64,000 nt of DNA from Takashimella koratensis. Lineage: Eukaryota; Basidiomycota; Tremellomycetes; Trichosporonales; Tetragoniomycetaceae. The notes below the pieces were generated by a model. That model was not told the DNA's origin. It worked only from the letters and a program-made list of their open reading frames with translations, and did no database searches. Shown piece by piece: positions 24,605 to 36,162 of this stretch. The DNA is taken from positions 868,001 through 932,000 of the forward strand of contig BCKT01000005.1 of NCBI GenBank assembly GCA_003116875.1, in the 5' to 3' direction. The first letter of the stretch is position 1. Each line of letters begins with the position of its first letter. The position numbers and the translations under genes were made by a program.

Positions 24605-26780
24605 ATGGCGACGAGCGAGATCCACGACTTGTACGACTCGATCCTCATCCTCGACTTTGGATCGCAGGTGCGCATCTCCTACCTCGGCTTCCTCTCCCTC
24701 CTATCGCGTTTCCCAGTCTATCACACCTCGCCCAACTCGTCTTCTTACGCTATTCATCTACTCCCGTGCTGACGTTTTTGTCCCTCTCAACAGTACTCCC
24801 ACTTGATCACCCGACGATGCCGTGAAATCAACGTGAGCGCTGTTCTCCTTCTCTAACCCTAGCTCAAGCTCACCACCAACAGGTCTACTGTGAGATGCTG
24901 CCGTGCACGCAGAAGATGGCCGATCTCAAGTGGAAGCCCAAAGGTGAATCTCATCTCTCATTGCTATTCAACTCACTCCTACCTTGCTGACGTGCTTAGG
25001 CATCATCCTCTCCGGCTCGCCTTACTCCGTCTACGCGCCCGACTCCCCGCACGTCGACCCGGCGGTGTTCGAGGCCGGCGTCCCCGTCCTCGGCATCTGC
25101 TACGGTCTGCAAGAGATTGCTCGCGTTCACGGCGGTGACGTCGGTGCCCACAGCCACAGGGAGTACGGACACGCCAACATCACCGTTGTCAAGACTGGTA
25201 ACAAACACATGGACGCCTTGTTCGAGGGTATCGAGTACGGCGAGGAGGGTCTTCAGGTGTGGATGTCCCACGGAGACCAGCTCCAGTCTCTTCCGCCCAA
25301 CTTTTCCGTCGTCGCCCACACCCCGACTTCTCCGTGGACCGCGATCGCGCACGAGTCTCGCCCTATCTACGGTGTCCAGTTCCACCCCGAGGTTACCCAC
25401 AGCCCCAAGGGCAAGGAGGTGATTGGCGCGTTCGTCAAGAACGTCTGTGGCGTTAAGCCAGGATGGAGCATGGTGAGTTCAACCTTTTCTGCTCGTGGTA
25501 AGGGAGAACTGACACCCCGCAGGAATCGTTCATCCCCAAGGAGATCGCGCGAATCAGGGAGATCTGTGGTGAGAAGGGCCAGGTCATCGGTGCCGTCTCC
25601 GGAGGTGTTGACTCGACCGTCGCTGCCAAGATCATGCACGAGGCGATTGGTGACCGGTGAGTAAATGATCTGCGCTCTTACTTGGCATATGCCTTTGAGT
25701 ACAATGAAAGTGTATCACTGATCCCGCATCTCCCAGATTTCACGCGATCATGGTGGACAACGGTGTTCTTCGCAAGGACGAGGCCAAGAAGGTGCACCAG
25801 ATGCTCACTGTCGACCTTGGTGTCAACCTCACTGTTGTCGATGCTTCCGAGCTCTTCCTCTCCCGTCTCGCTGATGTTGAGGACCCCGAGCGCAAGCGAA
25901 AGATCATCGGTAACACCTTCATCGAGGTTTTTGAGGCCGAGGCTCTCAAGCTTGAGGCTGCCGCGGAGAAGGAGGTCGAGCAGAAGGGCGGCGAGGCAAA
26001 GGGGAAGATCGAGTGGTTGCTCCAGGGCACCTTGTACCCGGACGTTATCGAGAGCATCAGCTTCAAGGGACCAAGCGCGACTATCAAGACCCACCACAAT
26101 GTCGGTGGTTTGCTCGAGGACATGAAGCTCAAGCTCATCGAGCCGCTCCGAGAGCTCTTCAAAGGTGGGTTGAGGTTGCGCTGATATCTGTTCGGCTCGT
26201 GACAAAACCCTGACCCAGAGCTGACGATCCTCCTCTCCCATCCACTTGCTCACTCAAACAGACGAGGTCCGCGCGCTTGGCCGGTTGCTTGACATTCCCG
26301 CCCACCTTGTCGGTCGTCACCCGTTCCCTGGTCCCGGTCTCGCCATCCGTATCCTCGGCCCTGTCACCCGCGACCAGATCGCTATTCTGCAGGCCGCCGA
26401 CGAGATCTACATCGAGGAGATCCGTGCTGCGGGTCTCTACGACCAGATCAGCCAGGCTTTTGCCGCTCTCCTCCCTGTCAAGGCAGTGGGTGTTGCGGGC
26501 GACGCGAGGACGTACGACCAGGTTATTGCGTTGCGCGCCGTCTCGACCGAGGACTTTATGACCGCAGATTGGTTCGTCTTCCCCCCTCAGGTCCTTAAGA
26601 AGATCTCATCGAGAATCACCAACGAGGTCAGGGGTGTTAACCGCGTTACCTACGACATTACCTCCAAGCCCCCCGGCACGTAAGTGATGGTTTGCACTTG
26701 ATGACGGGACAATCTCTATCATCAAGAATCGAACAATCAGCTGACATGCTTCTTTTTACCACAGCGTCGAGTGGCTGTAA
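24605..26780 (+). CDS. GUA1: GMP synthase (glutamine-hydrolysing)
   Basis: GMP synthase converts XMP, glutamine and ATP to GMP, the last step of de novo guanine nucleotide synthesis in the cytosol. I place eight exons: 24605-24667, 24794-24832, 24883-24943, 25000-25472, 25523-25656, 25737-26164, 26262-26679 and 26765-26780. They sum to 1632 nt, 543 residues; yeast Gua1 is 525. The N-terminal class I glutamine amidotransferase has [17 protein letters not shown], the oxyanion region GIILSGSP, the nucleophile [11 protein letters not shown] and the His-Glu pair [10 protein letters not shown]. The ATP-pyrophosphatase P-loop is [12 protein letters not shown]. The C-terminal dimerisation domain has [16 protein letters not shown] and ends [18 protein letters not shown]. 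All catalytic residues are present. It sits as a housekeeping island between accessory family A genes. Confidence 0.97.
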
Positions 26781-27349
26781 ATTACATGTTCTTGTCCCGT
26801 ATTGTGTTTTAGTTGGTAGAGAGGATGTTTCGATTTACATGCAGATCATATACAGCTTAGCAGAGGCATAACTGATTGCACAGCGTACGCTATGCCAGAC
26901 ACACTGATGTTCATGTAAGGCGGTCTACGACCTTGACATGGGCTCCTGCCAAGGAGTCAATGACCGGCTCGGGAGCATGTCGACGTGTAAAGGAGTCCAA
27001 TGAGTCGATGACCGTTTCGGGAGCATTTCGACATGAAAGGAAAACGATGTGGTATGTACGCAAAAGGAGTGGGGACAAGTGAACCAAGGCAGCCATCGGG
27101 ATACTCGGTGTCAACTAGCTCGAAAAGGTGTCATCCGTTGATGCTCGGGGTCTCTTATGAAAGAGTGAGCGGGCAAGCGTTGGATGGAAAGCAACAGCCA
27201 ACCCCGGCTAAACCCTTTGCCGCATGGACCCCCCCCCCCCCCCCCGGGGCGCCCCCTCAAAACAAAACCTTTCTCCACTTTCTTCAGTACCGTATGTACA
27301 TCGACTACCGAAGCGGCAAGAGTCACTACGCTCAACACATAGCACCGCG
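26781..27349. promoter_or_regulatory. Upstream region of family A member 5, with direct repeat and C17 tract
   Basis: About 570 bp. It contains two imperfect 40-bp direct copies of GAGTC[A/G]ATGACCG...CGGGAGCAT[G/T]TCGAC (26954-26993 and 27002-27040). It also contains a 17-C homopolymer at 27229-27245. An ATG at 27224 reads through the C tract in frame with the chosen start at 27350. Confidence 0.6.
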
Positions 27350-28030
27350 ATGTCAACCAAACCTAGCTTTTCTTCAATTCACACGCGTTACGTCGCCTCA
27401 GCCTCCTTCGACGGGAAGAGTCTTCACTGGGTGGCTCACACCAACATTCTGGGCTCTAAATTCACCACCTCGAACGACAGAAGGCTTGTAGCTCTGAGAT
27501 TCCTCTCTACGTTCAGCGCCACGAAGTCAGGCCTAGAGCTGGAAGATCCATTCCTCACCCACACCAGTGGATTTGTTGCCGATATGAACGAGAAACCAGC
27601 AAAGCTCCTCTCAAGCCTGCTCAAACAAGCTTTCAGCAGCGAAAAAGTTGATGTGGACGAAGAAGACTATCAAAACGTCGGTCACACGGACGACTGGTCA
27701 AAACTTCGACTCGCCCTTCCGCATCCGAGCGATGTGACGGCCAATGTCCGAGAGCTCGTGGTCGAGTTCAGCGAAGCCACGGAGGAACAATCTGACTACT
27801 GCATCGATTTGTCCACCATTCCCCATCCAGATCAAAACGTCCCTCCTCCTGAATTTAATGATTCTACCATTGGAACCAAGACACCCATGAGCGCTATGAA
27901 TCAGCAAGACGTTCCCGTCCCTAAATGGCGGGTTAATGCCGGCTCCACTTCATCCTGGAACACTGAACGGACGCCTGTAGCCTCTGGGGGATACCCCAAG
28001 CAGTATGGATGGGGGCGGAAGAACGTTTAA
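27350..28030 (+). CDS. Unrecognised accessory protein, family A member 5
   Basis: Single-exon gene of 226 residues from the ATG at 27350 (MSTKPSFSSIHTRYVASASF). An in-frame ATG at 27224 would add 42 residues beginning with a polyproline stretch from the C17 tract; I consider this less likely. It is a clear paralogue of the gene at 28964. Shared features are LHWVAHTN / LWRAHVTV, a DRR/ERKRA helix with LALRFL / ACRLFDRL, TSGFVADM / TDGFVTPMGKK, a helix KLLSSLLKQAFSSE / EVLESLFEETFSNE, and YQNVGHTDDWSKLRLALP / HQRIGHTKDWSIIRIPLD. These are followed by ELVVEF / ELSVLF. The C-terminal tail is Trp/Pro-rich and disordered. No known domain is seen. The DW-x(3)-[L/I]R[L/I]-x-L element recalls the terminal strand pair of the 18717 protein. 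Confidence 0.72.
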   Translation: MSTKPSFSSIHTRYVASASFDGKSLHWVAHTNILGSKFTTSNDRRLVALRFLSTFSATKSGLELEDPFLTHTSGFVADMNEKPAKLLSSLLKQAFSSEKVDVDEEDYQNVGHTDDWSKLRLALPHPSDVTANVRELVVEFSEATEEQSDYCIDLSTIPHPDQNVPPPEFNDSTIGTKTPMSAMNQQDVPVPKWRVNAGSTSSWNTERTPVASGGYPKQYGWGRKNV

Positions 28031-28963
28031 ATGACTGCTGAACGCTCGGCCTTCGTGAGATGTCCGAGCCTTATATTCTTTGACACCAAAGGCTTTCCTT
28101 GTTTGTGATGCATACTTTCCCTGTCTCTTTCTTCGATTTTATTGCTGAAAGAGCGTCTTCCGAGCCCGAACTTTTGCGGTGCTCAACTGTGAGGTTACCT
28201 GGTAGTCGATTGTACCGAGCAAGCCGTGATTACGACGTGTTTGCGCTATGTCGAAACTTTCAGTAAGGTTTGCATGCACTGTTCATGTTCTTCCAAAACG
28301 AATGATGCATTTGAGCAACCTGCGATTCTTGCGCTGCTGCTGAGAACAAAGGCCAACCTCTAGAGGAGAGTCCCGTCATTGACGACGGTAGCAACGCCTC
28401 AGTAAAGTCACGGATGATAGCGTAAGAGGATCAGCGACTTCTTGAACTGCACTTCACTGGACTTGGACGTGATTTCCTTGGCTTGGACAGACAGCGACAA
28501 TCTGGAAAATAACCAATAAGGATGAATCACAAGCTCTCTAGCCGTGTAGGCCCCAAGTGGAGCGGCAGGTGAAAAAATCAAGTAGGGAGTGGTATGAAAG
28601 GATGAATACGTCAAATTCTAACCTGTTCAAGTTGGGGACAAGCCCCTGGCAAAGCTCGAAAAAGGATGACCTGTCACACTTTTGGGGAGAAAGCGATAAA
28701 AGGAGCGACCCGTCCTGGTCAGACTTTCTCTGTTAGGATGCGTTAGGCGTCCACATACGTTAGTCGCCGTTGGCTGCGGATTATGCCGAGTCATCCTTTG
28801 TTTCTAAACTGATGGCGTGCGCTGTCTTCGCACAGTAGGCAAACACAGCGACATATAATGAATTCTCCTTCCCTCTTGCTCTCCCCTTTTCCCACCTCAT
28901 ACAACACTTCAATTACCAAAGACACAGCACAGCCACAGTACCCAATTCAACATTTCGTGCGAT
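28031..28963. other. Intergenic region between family A members 5 and 6
   Basis: About 930 bp without a supported gene. GCGATAAAAGG near 28690 could act as a TATA-like box but lies about 270 bp from the next ATG. Confidence 0.4.
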
Positions 28964-29689
28964 ATGACGAAAGGATCCGGGCGCTCTCTCGAGATGCGCT
29001 ACATCTACAGCTCATTTCGCGATGCCAAAGTACCTCTTTGGAGGGCCCATGTCACCGTTCCCAGAACAACGCTGACCGCCGCGGACGAGAGAAAGCGCGC
29101 AGCATGTCGATTGTTCGACCGTCTCCGCTCCACAGATTCCGGCGGACTGCTGGACGACCGTTCTCTGAACCCCACCGACGGCTTTGTCACCCCCATGGGC
29201 AAAAAGGGCGAAGAGGTTCTCGAAAGTCTGTTCGAAGAAACATTCAGCAACGAGCCTATCCAAGGAAGTGAGGCGGATCACCAGCGCATCGGTCACACAA
29301 AGGACTGGTCAATAATCCGAATTCCGCTCGACCATCTTGACTGCGAGGCGGCCATTGTCAACGAGCTGTCAGTTCTTTTCAACGATACCACTCGGGAACG
29401 GTCGATTCATGACATCGATTTTTTCAACACCTCTGGTCCCAATGCCAACCTCCCCTCACCGGAGCCTGACAAAGATGCTTGTGAGTCTAAATCTCACCTG
29501 TCGATCATCCTAACCTCTACCTGCCCTCACCGCCAAAGCTAACCAAACGTTGCTCAAGCCCTCACCCGTTCTCACTCCCCCCTGCCAGATCGGAGGTCTG
29601 GGCCAAAGCTCCCATGGGAGTCCTCAAGCAACTGGAGGGAGGGAGCCAAGCCGCCAAGCTGCCGTTCGGACGGGTCCTGGAGAAGATAG
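28964..29689 (+). CDS. Unrecognised accessory protein, family A member 6
   Basis: I propose two exons, 28964-29480 and 29589-29689 (GTGAGT donor, GCCAG acceptor, in phase), giving 205 residues. The unspliced reading would stop at 29542. The spliced tail (RRSGPKLPWESSSNW, then SDGSWRR) matches in style the Trp/Pro-rich tail of the paralogue at 27350 (WRVNAGSTSSWNTE...GWGRKN), which supports the intron. The body carries the same succession as that gene: LWRAHVTV strand, ERKRAACRLFDRL helix, TDGFVTPMGKK, EVLESLFEETFSNE helix, HTKDWSIIRIPLD and ELSVLFND. It starts MTKGSGRSLEMRYIY; two block B genes also begin MTKN. Function is unknown. Confidence 0.68.
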
Positions 29690-29985
29690 GCTTCTCCTGC
29701 AATACCCTGGTGGTCCCGGAGCGCTGCGAAGGTGCTTCTTGTTTCACGCTTGAGTTTGAGTTCCCGTTCCGACCCAATCTACCTCTCATCATGTGTCATG
29801 AAGTGCTGCTTGTGACTCATATCATGACGTGGCGGTGTATGGCCACTTGATCGATTCATTACACTTTACAGTTCTAGTACTGTAGAAGCAGAAAGATCAG
29901 TCAGCTATCGAGGCGGATCTCCAAAGTGCATGGGAGATGCGTATCACCATCCACTTGATGGCGAGCCCGAAAACGACTAGGTTTT

Positions 29986-30545
29986 TCATTTGCTCTGCGG
30001 GTCATATGCTTGCACCTCAATCTCAACCCTCATATCATCCTCCCCGAGCCTTGTCACGCCTACACAAGTCCAGATGGGCTTGTGATTGGGCATATACTTG
30101 CGGAAGTTGCGGACCATAGCCTCTATAGCCTCGTTATTCAGAGGCACGTGATACGAGTTGACCCGGAACACCTGGAGCAGGTAAGCTGCTGTTCTGATGT
30201 GTAGCGTCCCATCGATCCTCAAGGTACATACCTGCTCCCAACCCTTGCCACCGGCATCCTTCAAGGCGATTCCGACATTCTTGAACGCCTCGTCGATTTG
30301 AGCGTTGATCTCCTTGTAGAACTCGAAGGTCTTCGAGTCCCAGCCGCCTAGAGCTAATTAGCAAACCGCGACTATTAATTGTGGTCTCCCCTAACCGACT
30401 CTTCAGCACTGCCGGGTATAATACTAAGCTTACCTTGTCCGGCGCATTGGATGGTGTCGCCGACACGAACCGCTTGCGAGTAGTGGAACCCCTCGGCGTT
30501 GCGGACACCAACGCCTGGGTACTTGTAGTATTGGAGGCCAGACAT
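29986..30545 (-). CDS. RidA/YjgF-family protein (probable enamine/imine deaminase)
   Basis: Three exons, 30434-30545, 30232-30347 and 29986-30171, give 414 nt and 137 residues, the normal size for this family. The start at 30545 reads MSGLQYYKYPGVGVRNAEGF. RidA-type proteins are small trimers that hydrolyse reactive enamine/imine intermediates released by PLP enzymes. Family features visible are the HYSQAVRVGDTIQCAGQGGWD strand region, the helix INAQIDEAFKNVGIALKDAG, and the C-terminal RVEIEVQAYDPQ, which carries the conserved Arg and Glu of the RidA pocket. Subfamilies differ in activity, so the exact substrate is not predictable. The gene is divergent from the Zn2Cys6 regulator with 290 bp between start codons, which suggests shared regulation. 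Confidence 0.85.
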
Positions 30546-30835
30546 ATTGCTCTGACTCTTGGTGTTATACGAGTGCTCAAAGATGTCGAAGCTGGGGTCG
30601 TGTAAAAGTGTGTAGCGAGACGATGTAAGTAGCTGTCGATACCCTCCGGCCGACTTTATAGCTCGCTGGCGATGGCCCGGAACTGACTCTTCCGGGGAAA
30701 TCGCACTACCGCTCCACCTCCACCGCGTATCATCCCCGTGTTTGTCTTTCCACCTCCACTGTCCAGTCACCAGCTACAGTCAACAGCCAGCTCCACTTTC
30801 ACGGCCATCGACCTCCATGTGCTGAGGAACCGACA
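30546..30835. promoter_or_regulatory. Bidirectional promoter, RidA gene / Zn2Cys6 regulator
   Basis: The 290 bp between the two divergent ATGs must carry both promoters. Zn2Cys6 proteins usually bind CGG-containing pairs, and CCGG and CGG triplets occur here. I cannot define a specific site. Confidence 0.45.
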
Positions 30836-33219
30836 ATGCCAAGACACCCGCGTCGGAATGTGACTACGGCGTGTGCACGGTGTCGAGAGAAAAAGGCAAA
30901 ATGCGATGGGTTGCAGCCAGTATGCGGGCAGTGCTCCTTACGACGGACATCGTGCGACTGGTCAACGTCGGTCGATCTCCGTGCGACGTAAGATTACTCC
31001 TCCTCTTTTCTCCACGACCTCCACCAAGGCTGTGTGGCCGCTGCCAGGAGGGTCAATTTGATGCTTTAAGCTGATTTACAACCTCCACAAAGCAATCGCC
31101 CCCACCAACGGATCGCCGAGTTGGAGCGCCAGATCGAGTTGCTGAACGCGACCATCTCCCGCTTGCAAGCAAGTGGGTATGATGCTTCAGCCAAGAATAA
31201 AGGAGTGCAGGTGCACAGAGAGGCTGGATCGACGAGCCAGCTTGATACGCCCCAGTTCAAGCCAGTCGAGAGCTTGCGAATGAACTCGTACACTGGAGAA
31301 TTGACATTCATGGGTCCGACCTCGATCCCCCCCTTACCGCTCAGCGATGCGAGAGATCAAAGTGGGTAAGGATATTGATTTCCCCCCATGCCCGTATTGT
31401 CGTGGAGGTCTTTTCAAGCCTGCCAGATGCCATGATGCTAACATACCTTGAGATAGGCTTGTCCCCCAAACATTCGGTTTCCCGATCAATCATGCCGTTT
31501 CACCTCGACCCGTCCGCGCACGATGCTTTACTCGATCTTTACTTCACTTATCTGAACGGCTGGTCCGGCTTCGTCGATGAGCGGGCTTTCCGCTCCGGCC
31601 TTGCGGCCTTCGACCACTCAGATCCAGGCACTGCGTCTCGTTCGAGCCCCAGCGAGTACCCCGGTTACAGTCCTTTCCTCCACTTTTGCATTCTCGCCAT
31701 CGCTGCGCACCTGCACCGTGCCGAGAGCCAAGCGGTCAAGTTGTCGGAGAGCGAGAACTCTCGGCTACTTCGCGACGCGCTTTCTTACCTGTTTGCAGAG
31801 GTTGAGAACCTGAAACCGACGACTGTCATTGGTGCGGTGCTGCTTTGTTCGGTCTTCTCGGACTTGAACCAAGAAGCAACAGCCTGGATTGCTTGTGGTG
31901 AGTGAAACCACCGTCGGCCTCATATAGGGCACTGCATTCAGCTCCCCGCTGATTGCTCGAGACAGGCATTGGTGTCCGAATCACACAGCTTTTGGAATTG
32001 GGGATCGATGTCTCGCAGCTAGTCTCGGAAGGCAAGATTAGTCACCAAGTGCAGCGATTAAGAGAGGACGCTTTCTGGACGATTTACGTTGATGACACGT
32101 GCGCAGCCCGGTTCATCACACTCCTGACGTGGTCCCTTTCTGACGTGCTTCAGTCTGGTGTCTCTCTATACTGGTCGTCTCCCTGCCATGCAGCCCACCG
32201 ACCACGAGCTTCGAATCGAGCCCTCCCAGATGCAAAAGCTCGTGGACTGTAGGGCCAACGACAAGTCACTTCAGTTTGCCCTCACTGCACTGTGTGATAT
32301 CGCGAAGCGAGTGATTGTGCTGTTCTACAGCCTGAAGAAAGCAACAACAGGAGTCGGCGACCATGTAATACAGCTCAAGCAAGACCTGGCAAGCTGGTAA
32401 GTGCGCAAGACCTAGGCAGAGAAGGATGCAGTTGATATATGTTTCTGAAGGAAGAGCACGTTCGACCCTGGGCAGTCTTCTCCACCAGTGGATCCTGTTT
32501 CTCCACCTGCCCTGTACGTACTCATCGTCTATGAGGATCACGGAGCAGAAGCTGACATGTAGTTTCAGTACCACACTCGCGATGCACAACACCATAGTCA
32601 TATTGCTAAACCGGCCATTCCTTCGTCGCCATTGCCTTGATAACGTGGAGGGACAAACCTGCCTTGCTGCGGCTAAAGACACCGCCAATCTCATGCGGCT
32701 GTACCATGATCGCCATACGATGTCACGATCACCCGTCACAAATTCACAGGTCAGCTTTCTGCTCTATGTTGAATGTACACAAGGCTTGGCTGACTTGGTT
32801 CGGTTGACCAGAATATGTACGTTGCTGCGTCCGTATCGGTATTGATCATCAACGATCTTTACGACCAACCCGACCGTCAGTTTGAGCTTTCTCAAGCTCT
32901 TGACACCATCAACAGCATCGAGGTGAACCTTGGACGACTGTCCGAGTCATGGAGTGTCGCTCGTCAGGCCCATCAAGCTATCATCAACTTGAAGCAAGAA
33001 CATGCAGTTTCAGCTCCACCCGCTCTACCAGGCCGCGAAGATTTCAGATACGGGAGCCATGAATACGACAGCTCGCTACAGACGGAGAGAGAAACGTTGT
33101 CTCCGTTCGACTTTGATCGGTTCCTCAGAACTGAAATGGGGATGGAATTGATGAATCTAGACTCGATGATGGGAATCCTGGGGAACAGCGCTCCGTTCAT
33201 GGACTCAACTCCACCCTAA
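30836..33219 (+). CDS. Zn2Cys6 fungal transcription factor
   Basis: A fungal-specific DNA-binding regulator. The first exon 30836-30987 encodes MPRHPRRNVTTACARCREKK and the rest of the binuclear zinc cluster. All six Cys are present (CARC, KC, VC, QC, SC) with normal spacing and the basic REKKAK segment. Exon 2 (31093-31361) supplies the linker and a short coiled coil (ERQIELLNATISRLQ). Exons 31457-31897 and 31966-32098 and later exons carry the fungal_trans middle-homology domain (SIMPFHLDPSAHDALLDLYF; FLHFCILAIAAHLHRAES; VRITQLLELGIDVSQL; MHNTIVILLNRPFLRRH). The last exon ends at 33219 after an acidic, Met-rich tail (MELMNLDSMMGILGNSAPF). Exons between 32150 and 32815 are less certain. It may control the divergent RidA gene. 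Target and ligand are unknown. Confidence 0.85.
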
Positions 33220-33261
33220 AGAGGCATGCAGTAGAAGAGCGTCCCGCAGGCACATTGTTCA

Positions 33262-33921
33262 TTAGTTTGTGGCCTGCCATATCTGACACTGCGAGTGATT
33301 CATCGTGTTGAAGAACTCTTGGGAGCAATGCACAGGTATCACGACATTCTGCGGCAAGTCGCTGTACAGGTCGAAGCGCATTAGCACATGGCAATACGGG
33401 GGGCTTGTAGCAGAGAGCTCTGACTCACATGAATCGCAGGGAGTCCGCTTCCAGATCGAGGCCGCATTGACTCTTCACAGCGTCCTTGTAACTGTGCACA
33501 CCAATCGATGAGCTAGGAATTTGACGACTGACAAACACTCACACTTGTTCGCTCTCATACACATAGACAGAGACGCTGTCGTAGCCACCGACGATCATTT
33601 CCATCTTTCCACTCTCCCTTCCCTTTCTGATCGGTAGCTGCAGGTACTTGATTAGGCCTGGCATACAAACCGCGTATTTGAAGTGGACCTGGGAAAGTAA
33701 GTCAACACCTGTTTCCCACCCCATTCACTTAGTCTCACATTGGTGTAGTGCTCGATATATTGCTCCAGGGAGGTCCCAGGAAGTCGACGACACAGATATA
33801 CGAGACCAAAGAGACCGGAGGGGTCGGAAGCCGCTTTGTCCGCCGATTGGAGCTGCTCAACCATGAGGGGGTCTGTCTTCCAGCTTGGGATGAAAGAGGA
33901 AGGGATAAAGGAGGAAGGCAT
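33262..33921 (-). CDS. Small EthD-like dimeric alpha/beta-barrel protein
   Basis: Four exons, 33739-33921, 33543-33688, 33429-33512 and 33262-33361, sum to 513 nt in one frame, 170 residues. The order is that of EthD/ferredoxin-like alpha-beta barrel proteins: strand GLFGLVYLCRRLPG, helix TSLEQYIEHYTN, then KYAVCMPGLIKYLQLP and GGYDSVSVYVYESEQ. Members of this fold include polyketide cyclases, decarboxylases and ring-modifying proteins of secondary metabolism, but sequence alone does not give the reaction. It is convergent with the Zn2Cys6 regulator, with about 40 bp between stop codons. With the RidA gene, these three could form a small catabolic group, which is inference only. The last exon rests on splice-site and frame logic. 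Confidence 0.62.
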
Positions 33922-34297
33922 CACCAAGAGGCAAGACCGTCTCTCAGATAGCCAGAAGCAAGGTAACAGCCGGAGACCGGAAGAGTCATTTCCTCGGGCT
34001 TAGCTTGTCCGAGTACCTAGACTCCCCAATTTGTCAGCTGTCGTTGAGAGTATATCATCTGCGATAGGAGTCTCCTTGCAGCCTATGATAGGAGCAGAGC
34101 CGCTCTGACCCCAGGGAGATCGAGGAAGCGCCAGGCAGGTCATGAGATTACCCGATTACGCAGGGCGCCACTCTAGGTGAAGGCACGGATTTGTTTACTT
34201 TTTTCACCTTCCTCCACTTTGAATTTCTCCATCGCTCATCTCTTCTCCTCTCCATTCCCATGCTCACTTCGTGACAGCCTAGCAAACGACCCACGCA
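33922..34297. promoter_or_regulatory. Divergent promoter region, EthD-like / RNase III genes
   Basis: About 375 bp between divergent start codons at 33921 (-) and 34298 (+). No specific element can be assigned. Confidence 0.35.
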
Positions 34298-35930
34298 ATG
34301 AGCGACGGCAGCGACGACTACTCACAGCGTGGCCACGACTTCGCACCTCTCCTCGTCCCCAACGACCGACACCTTCCATCGGCCGTTCCAAGGTCGCTCG
34401 CTCCTTCGCCTTCTTCCTCTTTGCCCAACCGTCCTTCCTTCGTCTTTCCAGCTTCGCAAATCCCCAAAGCTCGCTTGCCAATCTCGAGCAATGAAACCAG
34501 CTTTGGGAGGCTGCATGATGGTTTCCATTCCGCTCCTCTCGCTGTGAACGAGAACGAGGTCAGAATCACCCCTTCTGCGTCGCCCTCCTCCCAGCTGGCA
34601 GATCCCAGGCTCTCAAGAAATGGCCCGACATCTTTTCCACCCTCGCCCTCTTCCTCGCATGAAATTTCGATCGCCTCATCATCCTCGAAGATTAGGGCCG
34701 AACAAGCCTCACCGGCCTTCTCTCTCCACATCACCTCTCGTCTTCCGTCCACGAAGAAACGCAAACTCGATCGAGGTCGAGTCGGTAGCGAGGATGAAGA
34801 AGAAAGCGAGAATGCGGACGCTTCAAGTAGCATCAACGGCCAAGACATCAATAGCGAACCGCATGACGGAATTGGAGGTCTCGTCACGCGTCGAGGTGAA
34901 GACATCGCCATGCTCCCCGCTCCTCTCCCCTCGAAGCGCTTCAAGAAAAACGCAACGGCCCGCGCGGTCCTTATCCCCGTCGAACAGCTCCCCGTTTACC
35001 CCCTACCACCAGTGCCACCGATCAACAGCCCCGAGCTAGTGGAACGAGTCTTCACGCATTGCTCGCTCTTCGAGAAGGCGCGAGGAGTGTTTGAGGAGAG
35101 CGAAGAGGCTCCGCATTATGAGAAGCTGGAGCATGTAGGAGACAGCATCCTCGGGATGCTGGTGACTACGTGGTTGCACGAGAGCAAGCCTGGTCTGCCT
35201 TGTGGGACAGCGACTGTGAGTCCTGCTAAAACGCCCTATGTTTTGGCTCCACAGCTGACTGGCTCATCACCAGAAATTGAAAGCCCATCTGGTCTCCAAT
35301 GCGACTTTGTCCCACATATCTGGGATGTACAATTTCCCTCAACGACTTACCGGGAACCCTCGACTCTTGCCAGTTCTTCGAGCGCAGACCGACGTCCGTG
35401 CCGCCATCGTGGAAGCCTACATCGCCGCCCTTTACTTCTCCTACCCCATCGCAGAGCGCTTTACCGTCGCGCTGCCAGCTATCGACAAGTGGCTGAGAGA
35501 GCTCCTCGAACCGCTGTACGACTTCTTCTACCAGTACATGAAGAATGAGTACGCGCAGCACCACGCGGCAACGGGGGCGGGTCTCGACGGGATTGTCATA
35601 ACGGCTCCTGATCAAGGCGAGCTTGACAAGCACGATAAGGATGCTGAGGGGATGGCGTTGCTGGTGGAGATGTATGGGACCACCAAGTCTAGGGAAGTAA
35701 GCTGGGAAGCTGAGCGGTTCGAGACAAGTGTAGGGGTGTTGTGGAGGATGACGTGTCTGGTGGATGGAATTGAGATGGGGGAGGCGACGAGAGCAGTCAA
35801 GCGCCGTGCGAAGAATGTGGCTGCGTGGGAGGTAGCGAAGAAGCTGGGCCTCACTGTGAGTGATCGCATGTTGGCTTGCGCGAGGTCTCACTGACGTGGG
35901 CTACCATAGACTGGCCTCACGACAATCTGA
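34298..35930 (+). CDS. RNase III-domain protein with C-terminal dsRNA-binding-like domain
   Basis: Three exons, 34298-35215, 35274-35855 and 35910-35930, sum to 1521 nt, 506 residues. The first ~230 residues are Ser/Pro-rich and disordered (PSPSSSLPNRPSFVFPASQ). The RNase III domain follows: LVERVFTHCSLFE, then the signature YEKLEHVGDSILGMLVTTWL with the usual Glu and Asp metal ligands. NATLSHISGMYNFPQRL and VRAAIVEAYIAALYFS come next. The Asp normally found in the second metal-binding cluster (A-D-x-x-E-A) is Ala here (AAIVEA), while the Glu is kept. A dsRBD-like stretch ends the protein (RRAKNVAAWEVAKKLG). The single RNase III domain plus dsRBD resembles Rnt1/Pac1 or the mitochondrial ribosomal L44/L3 type rather than Dicer. 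Activity is doubtful given the missing Asp. Confidence 0.75.
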
Positions 35931-36162
35931 CGAACGATCTCGAACACGAACATGAACACGACCTTGATCATGACCAAAACTCATCACCCTTTCGCTGTCG
36001 ATTCCACTCATCCTCATCTCAAAACAATGTTGTTCCGCGCATCCTATACATGTATCGTAACCAACAGTCATCATCATCGTTACTGAATATGTTGTGCCTA
36101 TATACTCGTGTTGTACATCCAAACCAATGATATGATAAACGTCCGCGCTCCGATCGCAAAAC

